A stretch of DNA of 64,000 nt from positions 62,001 through 126,000 of the forward strand of contig JAGAIW010000138.1 in the NCBI GenBank assembly GCA_017626305.1, in the 5' to 3' direction. Source of the stretch: Clostridia bacterium (lineage in GTDB: Bacteria; Bacillota; Clostridia; Christensenellales; Borkfalkiaceae). This document shows, piece after piece, positions 14,677 to 24,146 of this stretch (position 1 is its first letter; each line of letters starts with the position of its first letter). A program made the position numbers and the translations under genes. The notes under the pieces are model-generated. The model did no database searches and had not been told where the DNA came from. It was given only the letters and a program-made list of their open reading frames with translations.

Positions 14677-16776
14677 TTAGTCCATTTTTTCAAGCAAACG
14701 CAAATCGATACCCTTTTCGCCGATTTTGATGATTTCCACTTTCACCTTATCTCCGATATTGAGTACGTCTTCTACTTGATTTACTCTTTGTTCGGACAGC
14801 TTGGAAATGTGAATCATACCGTCTTTACCAGGAGCAAATTCTACGAACGCGCCAACCTTGGAAAGGATACGAACGACTACGCCGACAAACATGTCGCCCA
14901 CTTCGGGGTCATGCGCAATCGATTCCACGATAGCCTTCGCGCGGTTCGCGTTCGCGATATCGCCGTAGCAAGCGATACAAACCGTACCGTCTTCTTCGAT
15001 ATCAATCTTCGTGCCCGTTTGTTCGATAATCTTATTGATAACCTTACCTTGCTTACCAACGACGTCACCGATTTTTTCAGGATTGATTTTGAAGGTAACA
15101 ATCTTGGGTGCGTATTCGGAAAGTTCGGTGTTCACCGCAGGGATACATTCAAGCATCTTGCCAAGGATATGACGGCGAGCGTCTTGCGCTTGCGCAATCG
15201 CGTCGAGCATGATTTCTTCGGAGATACCTTTGATTTTGATATCCATTTGGATAGCGGTAATACCTTTTTCCGTACCCGCCACCTTGAAGTCCATATCGCC
15301 AAGGAAGTCTTCCAAGCCTTGGATATCCGTCATGATAACGTACTTGCCCGTTTCGGGGTCTTTGATAAGACCCATTGCGCAACCTGCTACGGGCGCTTTA
15401 ATGGGAACGCCTGCATCCATAAGCGCCATGGTCGAACCGCAAACGGACGCCATGGACGACGAACCGTTGGACGACATGATGTCGGATACCACACGGATTG
15501 CATACGGGAATTCTTCGGGGCTAGGGATAACGGCAACAAGCGCGCGTTCCGCCAAAGCGCCGTGACCGATTTCACGACGGCCGGGACTTCTCAACGCCTT
15601 TGCTTCACCCGTGCAGTAGCCGGGGAAGTTGTATTGATGCATATATCTCTTTTCTTCTTCTTCGTCAAGACCTTCCATTCTTTGCGCTTCGCCAAGCATA
15701 CCAAGCGTACAAGTGGTAAGCGCTTGCGTTTGACCGCGAGTAAATACCGCCGAACCGTGTACTCTGGGCAATACGCCGTGTTCACACCAGATAGGACGAA
15801 CTTCTTTGAGCGTTCTGCCGTCGGGACGGATACCTTTGTCGAAAATCTTCGCGCGGACGATACCTTTTACAATATAGTAAATGGAATCTTTTACTTCGCG
15901 CATTTGGTCGGGATAGATATCCGCGAAATGTTCGATAATTTCTGCTTCTGCCGCCGCCTGACGAGCTTGACGTTCTTGACGGTCAAACGTGTCGAGCGCT
16001 GCATACAATTTATCGTAGCCGTACGCTTTAACCGCTGCGTCCAAATCTTCGGGAATGTGGTAAAGTTCCATTTCCTTCTTAGGCTTACCGACTTCCGCCG
16101 CGATCGTTTCAATCCATGCGCAAACCTTTTTGATTTCTTCATGACCGTACATGATTGCGCCAACCATTTCCGCGTCGGTAACTTCGTTTGCGCCTGCCTC
16201 AATCATCAGGATAGCGTCTTTCGTACCGGCAAGGTTCAAATGAATGGTGCTCTTTGCGCGTTCTTCTACGTTGGGGTTGATGACGTATTTACCATCTACG
16301 CAGCCAACGACGACCGAACCCGTAGGACCTGCCCAAGGAATGTCCGAAATGGAAAGCGCGATAGACGAGCCGACCATTGCCAAAGGTTCAGGGGCAATAT
16401 CAGGATCAACGGAAAGCGCGGTAGCAACCACAACGACGTCGTTGAAAATTCCCTTCGGGAACAAAGGACGGATAGGTCTATCGATTAAACGACTGGTCAA
16501 AATTGCCTTATCCGACGCTCTGCCTTCGCGTTTTTTGAAACCGCCGGGGATTTTACCCACAGCGAACATTTTTTCTTCATAATCAACCGAAAGGGGGAAG
16601 AAGTCCATACCTTCTCTTGCCGTTTCGGACATACATACCGTTACGTTTACCGCGGTATCGCCGCAACGAACCAAGCAAGCGCCGTTTGCCTGTTCGGCAT
16701 ACTTACCGATTTCTACTACGAGCTCTTTCCCCGCGTAATCCGTTTTGAATACTCTGCTGTTTTCTAAAAGTGGCAT
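14677..16776 (-). CDS. pnp: Polyribonucleotide nucleotidyltransferase
   Basis: Phosphorolytic 3'-to-5' exoribonuclease that degrades mRNA. The 699 residues contain two RNase PH domains (about 1-220 and 305-545), the second with GRREIGHGALAERAL and the conserved ADLxFxVAGT-like stretch (DMDFKVAGTEKGIT). A KH domain follows (about 555-615, GVVGKQGKVINKI) and an S1 domain at the C-terminus (GDMFVGVVVRILSKVGAFVE). It follows rpsO, the order found in most bacteria, but a terminator lies between them, so pnp depends on read-through or an unseen promoter. Confidence 0.98.
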   Translation of the reverse strand: MPLLENSRVFKTDYAGKELVVEIGKYAEQANGACLVRCGDTAVNVTVCMSETAREGMDFFPLSVDYEEKMFAVGKIPGGFKKREGRASDKAILTSRLIDRPIRPLFPKGIFNDVVVVATALSVDPDIAPEPLAMVGSSIALSISDIPWAGPTGSVVVGCVDGKYVINPNVEERAKSTIHLNLAGTKDAILMIEAGANEVTDAEMVGAIMYGHEEIKKVCAWIETIAAEVGKPKKEMELYHIPEDLDAAVKAYGYDKLYAALDTFDRQERQARQAAAEAEIIEHFADIYPDQMREVKDSIYYIVKGIVRAKIFDKGIRPDGRTLKEVRPIWCEHGVLPRVHGSAVFTRGQTQALTTCTLGMLGEAQRMEGLDEEEEKRYMHQYNFPGYCTGEAKALRSPGRREIGHGALAERALVAVIPSPEEFPYAIRVVSDIMSSNGSSSMASVCGSTMALMDAGVPIKAPVAGCAMGLIKDPETGKYVIMTDIQGLEDFLGDMDFKVAGTEKGITAIQMDIKIKGISEEIMLDAIAQAQDARRHILGKMLECIPAVNTELSEYAPKIVTFKINPEKIGDVVGKQGKVINKIIEQTGTKIDIEEDGTVCIACYGDIANANRAKAIVESIAHDPEVGDMFVGVVVRILSKVGAFVEFAPGKDGMIHISKLSEQRVNQVEDVLNIGDKVKVEIIKIGEKGIDLRLLEKMD

Positions 16777-16878
16777 TGTTTTTAATTCTCCTTATTCTTC
16801 AATTCTTTATTTGTTCTTGTCCGTTTATTTCGCCTGAAAATAAACGGGTAATTTCATTAAGCTATGGCTTGTCCGCAT

Positions 16879-16907
16879 AAAAAAGGGCGAGTTAAACAAA
16901 CCCGCCC
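16879..16907 (-). terminator. Terminator between rpsO and pnp
   Basis: Stem GGGCG(a)GTT / AAC(c)CGCCC (16885-16893 with 16899-16907) with one mismatch, followed on the minus strand by six T (16884-16879). Some transcription probably reads through into pnp. Confidence 0.8.
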
Positions 16908-16921
16908 CTTTCGCGCTTGCA

Positions 16922-17176
16922 TTACTTTCTCAAACCCAACGCTTCGATAATCGCTCTGTATCTTTCAATATCTTTTTCTTTAAGATAGTCCAAAAGACCA
17001 CGGCGTTTACCGACCATTTTCAAAAGGCCGCGACGGGAATGGTTATCATGCTTGTGTTCTTTCAAATGTTCGTTGAGATGGTTAATACGCTGCGTCAACA
17101 AAGCAATTTGAACTTCGGGCGAACCGGTGTCGCCTTCGTGCGTTGCGAATTTTGCAATGATTTCATTCTTTTCCAT
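16922..17176 (-). CDS. rpsO: Ribosomal protein S15
   Basis: Small-subunit protein that binds 16S rRNA early in assembly. The 84 residues contain the conserved [20 protein letters not shown] and [17 protein letters not shown] blocks. It is a few residues shorter than the usual 88-89 because the N-terminus starts directly at [11 protein letters not shown] strong AGGAGG lies about 10 bases before the ATG. A consensus promoter lies about 85 bases upstream, and the leader between can fold, so autoregulation by S15 is possible. Confidence 0.97.
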   Translation of the reverse strand: MEKNEIIAKFATHEGDTGSPEVQIALLTQRINHLNEHLKEHKHDNHSRRGLLKMVGKRRGLLDYLKEKDIERYRAIIEALGLRK

Positions 17177-17221
17177 TTGTTTTTATCCTCCTATGGAATT
17201 TTATCCCGATACGCTAAGGGA

Positions 17222-17253
17222 AACGTGGAGTTTCGATTCTCTTGGCGCACGTT
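17222..17253 (-). promoter_or_regulatory. Hairpin in rpsO leader, possible S15 autoregulatory site
   Basis: In the 5' leader, AACGTG (17253-17248) can pair with CACGTT (17227-17222), and GAG/CTC can pair inside. S15 is known to repress its own mRNA through such leaders in several bacteria. The structure here is only suggested by pairing. Confidence 0.4.
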
Positions 17254-17259
17254 AGTATT

Positions 17260-17288
17260 ATTTTACCATATTCTAAGTAGAATGTAAA
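17260..17288 (-). promoter_or_regulatory. Sigma-A promoter for rpsO
   Basis: Minus-strand TTTACA (17288-17283), 17-base spacer, TAAAAT (17265-17260). Confidence 0.8.
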
Positions 17289-17320
17289 TTAAAATTAGCC
17301 CGTTTTCCGTTTTTTTTATA

Positions 17321-18703
17321 TTATTCGGTGAAAAATTTGCGCTTTTTCTCGATTATGCTATCGATATTCGACATATACGTGGGGATATCCTTTTGCGTAG
17401 CAAAGCGCGTAATCAGCCCCTGCGCCGTTTTGACGCGCTTGGAAATGGCGTTTGCCCCCACCGCTAAATTATCCGCCGTTTCTTCCATGACGTCGATATT
17501 GTAAATACACGCTTTATTCGGTTTCGTCCAACCGACGTTTTCGTTATTGCCCGCCTGATATTTTTGCCGATACATATAATAGGGTAAATATCCGCTTTCT
17601 AAAAGTAACTTTCGCGAAAGCCCAACCATGTCGGAAATTCTATCGTTTTCAATATAGGACGTTTCTTCTTTGAGCTTTGCACCCGATTTTAACGACAAAC
17701 AATGCACCGTGATATTGTCCGCGCCCGTCTGTATGGCTTGGGTTACGCCGTTTGCAAATTGCTCTGCGCTTTCCCCTTCTAGTCCTGCAATCAAGTCGAT
17801 ATTCACCAAAAAATCGTACTTTTCACTCATTTCATAGGCACGGTAAAAATCAGCGACGGTATGTTTTCTGCCTATTAACCGCAACGTTTCGTCCGAAAAG
17901 GTTTGCGGATTGATACATATACGGGTGACCCCATACTCCTTCAAAAGACGGAGCTTGTCTTCCGAAAACACGTCGGGACGACCTGCTTCTACGGTGTATT
18001 CCACCTGCGGATTGTATTTTTCTTTAATGGGCGCAAGCGCGGCAAGCACCTTTTGCAAATAGGGCGTATCTAACGCGAACGGCGTTCCGCCGCCGATATA
18101 CATACTGCGAAGATTGCCGATATAATCGTTTGCGCTAAGGATTTCCTTTTCCAAACAAGTAACGTATTCGTCTAGAAAATGACGGGTCTTTTCAATGGGC
18201 GCGGTGATAAACGAGCAATACGCGCACTTGGTAGGACAAAAAGGCAAGGACACGAACAAATCGGTGTTGCCGTCGCGCTTTTCGTATAGTCCTTTTTGCG
18301 TTTGTAAAACGGTTTGTACCAAAGCGATATTCTCTTGACAAACGTGCATTTGTTCAAAGAGCGGAATAAACGCCTTTCCCCGTTCTAATTCGGTATACGC
18401 AAGCTTAGTAGGTCGTATCCCCGTCAACGCGCCCCAAGGCATTTTCTCTCCGTATTTTTGGCTTAAAATCTCGTATAAACGGAGCTTGGCAAAACGGCGT
18501 TCCAACCGCTTATAATCAAGTTCGTTTAATACCTGCCCCCTATCTTCAAAGGAAAACGTTTCGCCGTCGATATCGAACGTATTATAAAAAACGCCCCCTT
18601 TTTCGCTGTAAGAGTGCGTTATCGTTTGCGGACGGTTTTTAAACAAACGCGCCGCGTCGAGCAATTCGTTTTCTAAAAAGGAACAGTTGGTGATAAGCTG
18701 CAT
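17321..18703 (-). CDS. hemZ: Coproporphyrinogen dehydrogenase HemZ-type radical SAM enzyme
   Basis: A 460-residue radical SAM protein of the HemN/HemW/HemZ group. The iron-sulfur motif is SLPFCPTKCAYCSF (three Cys, about residues 170-183), followed by YIGGGTPFALD and the oxygen-independent coproporphyrinogen oxidase fold. The N-terminal 150 residues, with GALTGIRPTKLAY, are typical of the clostridial HemZ form. Its true substrate in organisms without haem synthesis is unclear. It lies 2 bases after the metallo-hydrolase gene, at the end of the tgt-to-hemZ block. hisS and aspS often follow it; here rpsO does. Confidence 0.92.
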   Translation of the reverse strand: MQLITNCSFLENELLDAARLFKNRPQTITHSYSEKGGVFYNTFDIDGETFSFEDRGQVLNELDYKRLERRFAKLRLYEILSQKYGEKMPWGALTGIRPTKLAYTELERGKAFIPLFEQMHVCQENIALVQTVLQTQKGLYEKRDGNTDLFVSLPFCPTKCAYCSFITAPIEKTRHFLDEYVTCLEKEILSANDYIGNLRSMYIGGGTPFALDTPYLQKVLAALAPIKEKYNPQVEYTVEAGRPDVFSEDKLRLLKEYGVTRICINPQTFSDETLRLIGRKHTVADFYRAYEMSEKYDFLVNIDLIAGLEGESAEQFANGVTQAIQTGADNITVHCLSLKSGAKLKEETSYIENDRISDMVGLSRKLLLESGYLPYYMYRQKYQAGNNENVGWTKPNKACIYNIDVMEETADNLAVGANAISKRVKTAQGLITRFATQKDIPTYMSNIDSIIEKKRKFFTE

Positions 18704-18705
18704 AA

Positions 18706-19323
18706 TCAGTCCTGTAAAAAGGGATTGTATTCCCGTTCGGTTTGCAGAGTGGTTTCTTCGCCGTGCCCTGCGTAAATAGGATAATCCCCCGAAAGATTTT
18801 TAAGTTTTTTCAAGCTATCCATCAGCATGGAAGTGTCGCCCGTGAGAAGATCCGTCCTGCCCACGCTGCCTGCAAACAAGGTGTCGCCCGTAAAGAGCGC
18901 GCGTTCTTGTCCGTCTGTGACGAGATAACAAACGCTGCCCTGCGTGTGCCCGGGGGTGAGCAGGGCTTGGATTTGTAAGCCGCAAACGGTTTTTATTTCC
19001 GTATCTTCAAACGTTTCGTCGACGGTATACCGCGTTTGGGGCGCGCCGAAAAACGTCGCCATATCCGCCTTCGTGCAGGCAAGCGGTTTTTCCACCGCCG
19101 AAGTGTACACCCTTGCCCCCTGCGCTTGCAAAGCGGGAACGCCTTCTACGTGGTCGAAATGACAATGGGTGAGCAGTACGCAAACGGGAGTAAGACCGCG
19201 GCGCAAAAGCTCGGTTTCAATACGGGGCGACGACGGGTCGATAACGATTGCCGTTTTGCCGTCTTTGGTGATTGCGTAGGTGTTGGACGCAAACATTTTC
19301 GGGGGAATGGTAAGAATTTGCAT
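18706..19323 (-). CDS. MBL-fold metallo-hydrolase, glyoxalase II-like
   Basis: A 205-residue metallo-beta-lactamase-fold hydrolase. The metal-binding motif LLTHCHFDHVEG is near residue 57, with TPGHTQGSVCYLV, FTGDTLFAGSVGRTDL and YAGHGEETTL supplying the remaining ligands. This group is usually called a hydroxyacylglutathione hydrolase-like protein; the substrate is unknown. ATG 19323 is chosen because the protein fold starts there. An in-frame start at 19374 falls inside the dispersed repeat. Its place between rsh and hemZ is common in Clostridia. Confidence 0.88.
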   Translation of the reverse strand: MQILTIPPKMFASNTYAITKDGKTAIVIDPSSPRIETELLRRGLTPVCVLLTHCHFDHVEGVPALQAQGARVYTSAVEKPLACTKADMATFFGAPQTRYTVDETFEDTEIKTVCGLQIQALLTPGHTQGSVCYLVTDGQERALFTGDTLFAGSVGRTDLLTGDTSMLMDSLKKLKNLSGDYPIYAGHGEETTLQTEREYNPFLQD

Positions 19324-19375
19324 AAGCGAATAGGAAATGTGGTAAGATGAAAACGGTTGCGTGCTTTCTTGCATG

Positions 19376-19405
19376 GGATTCTTCCGCTTGCGCGTCAGAA
19401 TGACG
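19376..19405. repeat. Mosaic inverted repeat, partial copy R2
   Basis: Right arm only: GGGATTCTTCCGC to CAGAATGACG. It is followed by the module TGGTATTATATAAACG and the GCCCGTTTGAAA box, which lead into the structured element at 19487. Confidence 0.7.
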
Positions 19406-19429
19406 TTTTTGAAAAAAATGGTATTATAT

Positions 19430-19605
19430 AAACGCCGCCCGTTTGAAAGGAAAACGGTTCAAATACAGGTACATACGCCGCTTGTCGTGCGGCGTAGATG
19501 CAAGCAAGACAAGGAGAAGGAGCATTTTCGCCGTGAGCGTACTTGGCGTACGTGAGCAAGAAAAGCGCACCTTCGACGACGTATTGCGCCGCATATACGT
19601 CGCAC
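19430..19605. ncRNA. Structured element A with covarying stems
   Basis: Three nested stems. Outer: GTGCGGCGTA(g)AT (19487-19499) with AT(a)TACGTCGCAC (19593-19605). Middle: TTTTC (19525-19529) with GAAAA (19560-19564). Inner: CGTAC-TTGGC-GTACG (19538-19552). The homologous copy at 48247-48368 keeps all three stems with different bases. Conserved single-stranded blocks include GCAAGCAA, GAGCATTT, TGAGCAA and TTGCGCCG. The outer arm touches the stop codon of the RelA/SpoT gene at 19606. The functional strand is unknown; the 3' UTR of that gene (minus strand) is likely. Confidence 0.65.
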
Positions 19606-21738
19606 TCAGGTGGTGCGGTGGACGGAGTATATACGCCTATCCCCCTGCATCTTCTTGATGAGTAAATCGATTTCGGAAATATCCGTGAGTGAGATAGACG
19701 CTTCTAAAACGGCGTCGCGGTTTTTGTCTATACGCCCGTTAACGGCGGTGATTGCAAGCTTTAATTCAGAAACCACTAAGGACAGGACGGAAAGCGCCGC
19801 GCCTTGGTCGGTTGCTCGAATAGAGATATTCGCGTTATAGCGTTGCTTTGCGCCTGCTTCGATACGCCACGTAGCAGAGAGCAATCTTTGCCCGTCCACG
19901 CCTGCGATATTCGGACAATCGTGACGGTGAATAACGACGCCGCGACCACGGGAAGTGTACCCGACGATAGCATCCCCCGGAACGGGCGAACAGCAGCCCG
20001 CAAAGCGGACGAGCATTCCCGATTGACCGTTGACAAGCACGCCGCCCGGCGTTCTGCCGCCGACAGCCGTGTGCACGTCGGGCGCAAGGGGCGTTTCTTT
20101 GCGATAAAAATCAATCAGCTTAAATAAAATTTGATTGACGGAAATCGAGCCGTAGCCCACCGCCGCATACATTTCTTCCACTTCTCCAAACGAGAACCGT
20201 TCGGATATGCGGCGAAAGCTTTCTTCGGTGAGCAGCGCCGTCCAAGTAAAGCCGCGTTTTTTGGATTCTTCTTCCAGCTTGGCTTGTCCAACGCGGATAT
20301 TTTCTTCTTTGAGCTCGTTTTTATAGAACTGTTTAATTTTCGCTCTTGCCGACGACGATTTGATAAACTTCAACCAGTCGCGCGAAGGACCTTTGGAGTT
20401 GGGCGAAGTGATAATTTCCACGACGTCCCCCACTTCCAAGGTGGTGTTCAGCGGCACGATTTTGGAATTGACCCTAGCCCCCGTACAATGGTTGCCTACT
20501 TCCGAGTGAATGGCGTACGCAAAGTCGACGGGCGTAGCCTGCGGCGGCAACGAGATAACTTTTCCACGGGGCGTAAATACCAACAATTCATGGCTATAAA
20601 GCTCGGTTTTAAGCGCGTTGATAAACTCACGGGAGTCCTTTAAATCGCCCTGCCATTCCATAACTTCTCTCAGCCACGTAAGACGATTTTCAAAGTTGGT
20701 ATCTTCACCCGTGCGTCCTTCTTTATATTTCCAATGCGCGGCGATACCGAATTCCGCAACGCGGTGCATGTCTTCCGTACGAATTTGTATTTCAAACGGC
20801 TGACCATACTTCGTCATAACGGTGGTATGAAGCGATTGATACTTGTTGGGCTTGGGCGTTGCGATATAGTCTTTAATACGCCCGGGGATAGGTTTCCACT
20901 TTTCGTGAATTTCCCCAAGCACGGTATAACATTCTCTTACGTCCTTTACGATAACGCGAACCGCCGTTAAATCGTAAATTTGGTCGAGAGATTTGCCCTT
21001 ATTTTTCATTTTTTTATAGATGGAATAGAAGTGTTTGGGACGCCCGAATACTTCCCCTTCTACTCCGTCCGCTTGCATGAGCTGTTTGATTTCTTCCACG
21101 ATTTGCGCCACGAAGTCCTTGCGCTCGGAAAGACGTTCGCGAATGTTATACACGAGATAATCGTACGCTTCGGGGTCGAGATATTTCAAACATAAATCTT
21201 CTAATTCGCACTTAATTTGCGAAATACCCAGTCGTCCTGCAAGGGGCGCGTAGATATCCAGCGTTTCGCTTGCCATACGGTGCTGACGTTCGTGCGAAAG
21301 AAAGTTAAGCGAACGCATATTGTGCAATCTATCCGCAAGCTTGATAATGATAACGCGTACGTCTTTCGCCATAGCGACGAAAATTTTACGGAAGTTTTCC
21401 GCGTCCGCGTCTTCTTGGGATTTGAATACGATTTTTTCAAGCTTGGTAACGCCCGAAACGAGCGCAAGCACTTCGTCGCCGAATTCTCGACGAATATCTT
21501 CTTCGGTGCTTGCCGTATCTTCAATGACGTCATGAAGGAGCGCCGCTGCAATCGTCGCCGCGTCTAACCCAAGCTCCATCAAAATATCGGCTACGGCGCA
21601 AGGGTGTATAAAATACGGCTCTCCGGAAGCGCGTTTTTGATTTGCGTGCGCTTCCTTAGCGTATTCATACGCCTTATAAAGCCCCGCCGCATCCTGCTCG
21701 GAGTAGTATTGTTTGATTTTTTCCAAAATATTTTCCAT
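19606..21738 (-). CDS. relA: Bifunctional (p)ppGpp synthetase/hydrolase (RelA/SpoT homolog)
   Basis: Makes and degrades the stringent-response alarmone. The 710 residues contain an HD hydrolase domain (SGEPYFIHPCAVADIL, then AALLHDVIEDT near residue 68). The synthetase domain follows (about 230-345, DYIATPKPNKYQSLHTTV and EIQIRTEDMHRVAEFGIAAHW). A TGS domain (about 385-445, VFTPRGKVISLPPQATPVDFA split by position) and a C-terminal ACT domain complete the long RSH architecture. AAGGATA precedes the ATG. It starts 6 bases after recJ, so the two are probably co-transcribed. Confidence 0.97.
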   Translation of the reverse strand: MENILEKIKQYYSEQDAAGLYKAYEYAKEAHANQKRASGEPYFIHPCAVADILMELGLDAATIAAALLHDVIEDTASTEEDIRREFGDEVLALVSGVTKLEKIVFKSQEDADAENFRKIFVAMAKDVRVIIIKLADRLHNMRSLNFLSHERQHRMASETLDIYAPLAGRLGISQIKCELEDLCLKYLDPEAYDYLVYNIRERLSERKDFVAQIVEEIKQLMQADGVEGEVFGRPKHFYSIYKKMKNKGKSLDQIYDLTAVRVIVKDVRECYTVLGEIHEKWKPIPGRIKDYIATPKPNKYQSLHTTVMTKYGQPFEIQIRTEDMHRVAEFGIAAHWKYKEGRTGEDTNFENRLTWLREVMEWQGDLKDSREFINALKTELYSHELLVFTPRGKVISLPPQATPVDFAYAIHSEVGNHCTGARVNSKIVPLNTTLEVGDVVEIITSPNSKGPSRDWLKFIKSSSARAKIKQFYKNELKEENIRVGQAKLEEESKKRGFTWTALLTEESFRRISERFSFGEVEEMYAAVGYGSISVNQILFKLIDFYRKETPLAPDVHTAVGGRTPGGVLVNGQSGMLVRFAGCCSPVPGDAIVGYTSRGRGVVIHRHDCPNIAGVDGQRLLSATWRIEAGAKQRYNANISIRATDQGAALSVLSLVVSELKLAITAVNGRIDKNRDAVLEASISLTDISEIDLLIKKMQGDRRIYSVHRTT

Positions 21739-21744
21739 ACGTAT

Positions 21745-24069
21745 TTATCCTTGCTGTAAAAGACAAACTTTGCGATAGATAGACGAATCGTGGAGTTCAG
21801 CTTTCACGCCGCGATAGACGGTGAGCCTACCGTCCCCAAACGCCACCAAGCCAAGCTCTTCAAAAACGTGAATGGCGAAAATAAAATCTCGCTTTTCAAA
21901 GCCTAAGCCGTTGCAGGCAAAAGCCACTTCTTCCGCCGTTGCGCCGACGAGCGAACCGACGTCGCGACGGAGCGCGGCGAAAATATCCAAAAGGCTTTCC
22001 CGTGAAACGGGCAGGGTTTCAAACATTTTATAACCGCAAATATCGCGGTTATAATATACCGTTTTTCCCGTCAACGCCGTTACGTTAAAATCACACGGCG
22101 TGTCCAAGAAAATAAAGTCGCGATATCCCGAAAGGTCTGCGTCAGGCGCAGGAGAAACGATAAGCGTGTTGGAAAGATTTCTTGACGAAAGATAGAACAA
22201 ATCACAGCCGAACTCTTCCAAATCTTGATAAAAGCGGAGCGTACGCCTATCCGACGCGACAAGACAAAGCCCGTACGCACATTCTGCGCGTTTTTGCGCG
22301 ATAAGCGCCTTGGTTTCTTCCATGGAAAGGGAGATGGCTTGCGTCGGTACGGTAGCTATGCCACAACGGGATATCGCATTAGCGAAAATACTATCCGCGG
22401 TGTTTTTTCCCGTCTTGCCGTCGTAAAGCACGTCCTTGACGAGCCCCTTGATATACTCTCTACCCTTATAATGGGAAACCCCGATTTCAAAAACAAACTG
22501 CTTTTGCACGTCGCTTTCGATAATTTTTAAATGTTTGAGCCCCGAAAAATAGGTAAGCTCGATATAGTTGCTTTTTATCGATAAATGGGTAGATCCGTAC
22601 TTAATCGGTCTTGCCTGACACGCGCCTACCGCAAAGGAAAACAAGGGACGGCGGTGACCCACACCGTAGGGCTCTAACAGCATGAGCTCTTTGGCAAACT
22701 TTTCATGCACCGCGCCGTCGAGCTGTTCGCTGACGACAATGCTCTGCTGGAAATCTTTTTGCGTATACGTATCCCCGATTTCCTTATCCAGCGCCCTTTC
22801 CAGCTCGTCAAATTTATCGATACGGACGTTAATTCCCGCGGCTTGCGCGTGTCCGCCGAATTCTTCGATATGCTGCGAACAGTTTTTCAACGCGGTAAAG
22901 ATATTCACACTTTCAATACTGCGCGCGCTGCCTTTGAGCATATCGCCGTTATGCACGAATAAAAGGGTGGGACGGTTGTATTCTTCCGCTATCCTTGCGG
23001 CAACGATACCGATAAAGCCTGCATTCCAGCTTTCATCTGAAAGCATAATCACGTTACCGTACGCGCCCTTTTCCAACAGTTTACGCTTTGCAGAAAGATA
23101 CAGCTTGTCACAATGCTGTTGCCGTTCGGTATTATACGCGCAAAGCTTGACGGACAAATCGTACACGTCGGTGGGCGAGATAGCCGTAAACAAACGGAAC
23201 GCCGCGTATGCGTCCCCCATTCTGCCCGCCGCGTTTACGCGGGGCGCGACATTGAACGCCAGCGTTTGCGCCGTAACGGCGTCGTACGTCTTCCCAAGAA
23301 GTTCTATAAAACAAGGACGGGGCGCGTCGTTAAAAAGCTTTAACCCTTCCGCTACGATATCGCGGTTTTCGCCCAAAAGGGGCACGCTGTCCGCTACCGT
23401 CGCAAGGGCGGCAAAATCCAAATACTCGTACGCCTGCTCTCCCAAAAGCGCGCATGCAAGCTTAAAGGCAACCCCCGCGCCGCAAAGATTATCGTAGGGA
23501 TAATCGTCTTGCAGTTTTGGATTGACCACGATACAATCGGGCAGCGTTTCAGGCAATTCGTGGTGGTCGGTAACGATAATATCCGAGCCGAGCTCGTAGA
23601 TATATTGCGCTTCCTTGGCGTTGGAAATACCGCAGTCAACGGTGATAAACAGCTCGGGATTACATTCGTCGAAAATGCGGTCGATCGCTTCTATGGAAAG
23701 CCCGTATCCGTCCGAACGTTCGGGAATATACACGTGCGGCTCGATACCGAATTTTTTCAAAGCGTGATACATAATGGTCGAGGCGCAAACGCCGTCCGCG
23801 TCATAGTCGCCAAAGACGGCTACCGTCCTACCTTCGTCACGCGCCCTTGTAATCAGATCGACCGCTTCTTGCATGCCGCTCATGGTAAAGGGAGAAAGAA
23901 AGTTCGCCTTTGACGGGTGCAAAAACAAACGGATTTTTTCTTCCGTATCAATACCGCGCGCATATAAAATACGCGTAATTTGCTCCGTCAGTCCCAAATG
24001 TTTCGCCAAGGCGGATATGGTATGCAGTTGTTCCGCCGAAAACGAGTATTCGGGTACGATTTTTTTCAT
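21745..24069 (-). CDS. recJ: Single-stranded-DNA exonuclease RecJ
   Basis: 5'-to-3' exonuclease of recombination and mismatch repair. The 774 residues match the long Firmicutes form. The DHH phosphoesterase motifs are AVFGDYDADGVCAS (about residue 84), FITVDCGISN and IVTDHHELPETLP, followed by the DHHA1 domain with FGGHAQAAGI. The C-terminal 250 residues form the low-complexity extra domain usual in Firmicutes RecJ. AAAGGAG precedes the ATG. A terminator separates it from secF upstream. Confidence 0.96.
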   Translation of the reverse strand: MKKIVPEYSFSAEQLHTISALAKHLGLTEQITRILYARGIDTEEKIRLFLHPSKANFLSPFTMSGMQEAVDLITRARDEGRTVAVFGDYDADGVCASTIMYHALKKFGIEPHVYIPERSDGYGLSIEAIDRIFDECNPELFITVDCGISNAKEAQYIYELGSDIIVTDHHELPETLPDCIVVNPKLQDDYPYDNLCGAGVAFKLACALLGEQAYEYLDFAALATVADSVPLLGENRDIVAEGLKLFNDAPRPCFIELLGKTYDAVTAQTLAFNVAPRVNAAGRMGDAYAAFRLFTAISPTDVYDLSVKLCAYNTERQQHCDKLYLSAKRKLLEKGAYGNVIMLSDESWNAGFIGIVAARIAEEYNRPTLLFVHNGDMLKGSARSIESVNIFTALKNCSQHIEEFGGHAQAAGINVRIDKFDELERALDKEIGDTYTQKDFQQSIVVSEQLDGAVHEKFAKELMLLEPYGVGHRRPLFSFAVGACQARPIKYGSTHLSIKSNYIELTYFSGLKHLKIIESDVQKQFVFEIGVSHYKGREYIKGLVKDVLYDGKTGKNTADSIFANAISRCGIATVPTQAISLSMEETKALIAQKRAECAYGLCLVASDRRTLRFYQDLEEFGCDLFYLSSRNLSNTLIVSPAPDADLSGYRDFIFLDTPCDFNVTALTGKTVYYNRDICGYKMFETLPVSRESLLDIFAALRRDVGSLVGATAEEVAFACNGLGFEKRDFIFAIHVFEELGLVAFGDGRLTVYRGVKAELHDSSIYRKVCLLQQG

Positions 24070-24090
24070 GCTTTCTCCTTTGCTAAATGT

Positions 24091-24132
24091 AAAAAACGGG
24101 CGGAGAGTAGGTTTTGCCTACCTTCCCCGCCC
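24091..24132 (-). terminator. Terminator between secF and recJ
   Basis: Long stem: GGGCGG pairs with CCGCCC and GTAGG with CCTAC around a CAAAA loop (24098-24132). It is followed on the minus strand by GTTTTTT (24096-24091). Confidence 0.85.
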
Positions 24133-24146
24133 ATTGTGTCTTTCTA

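Noticed and set aside
14515-16488. A 657-codon open frame on the plus strand
   Set aside because: It lies fully opposite pnp, has no ribosome binding site or domain, and its Arg/Phe-rich sequence is the mirror of pnp codon use.
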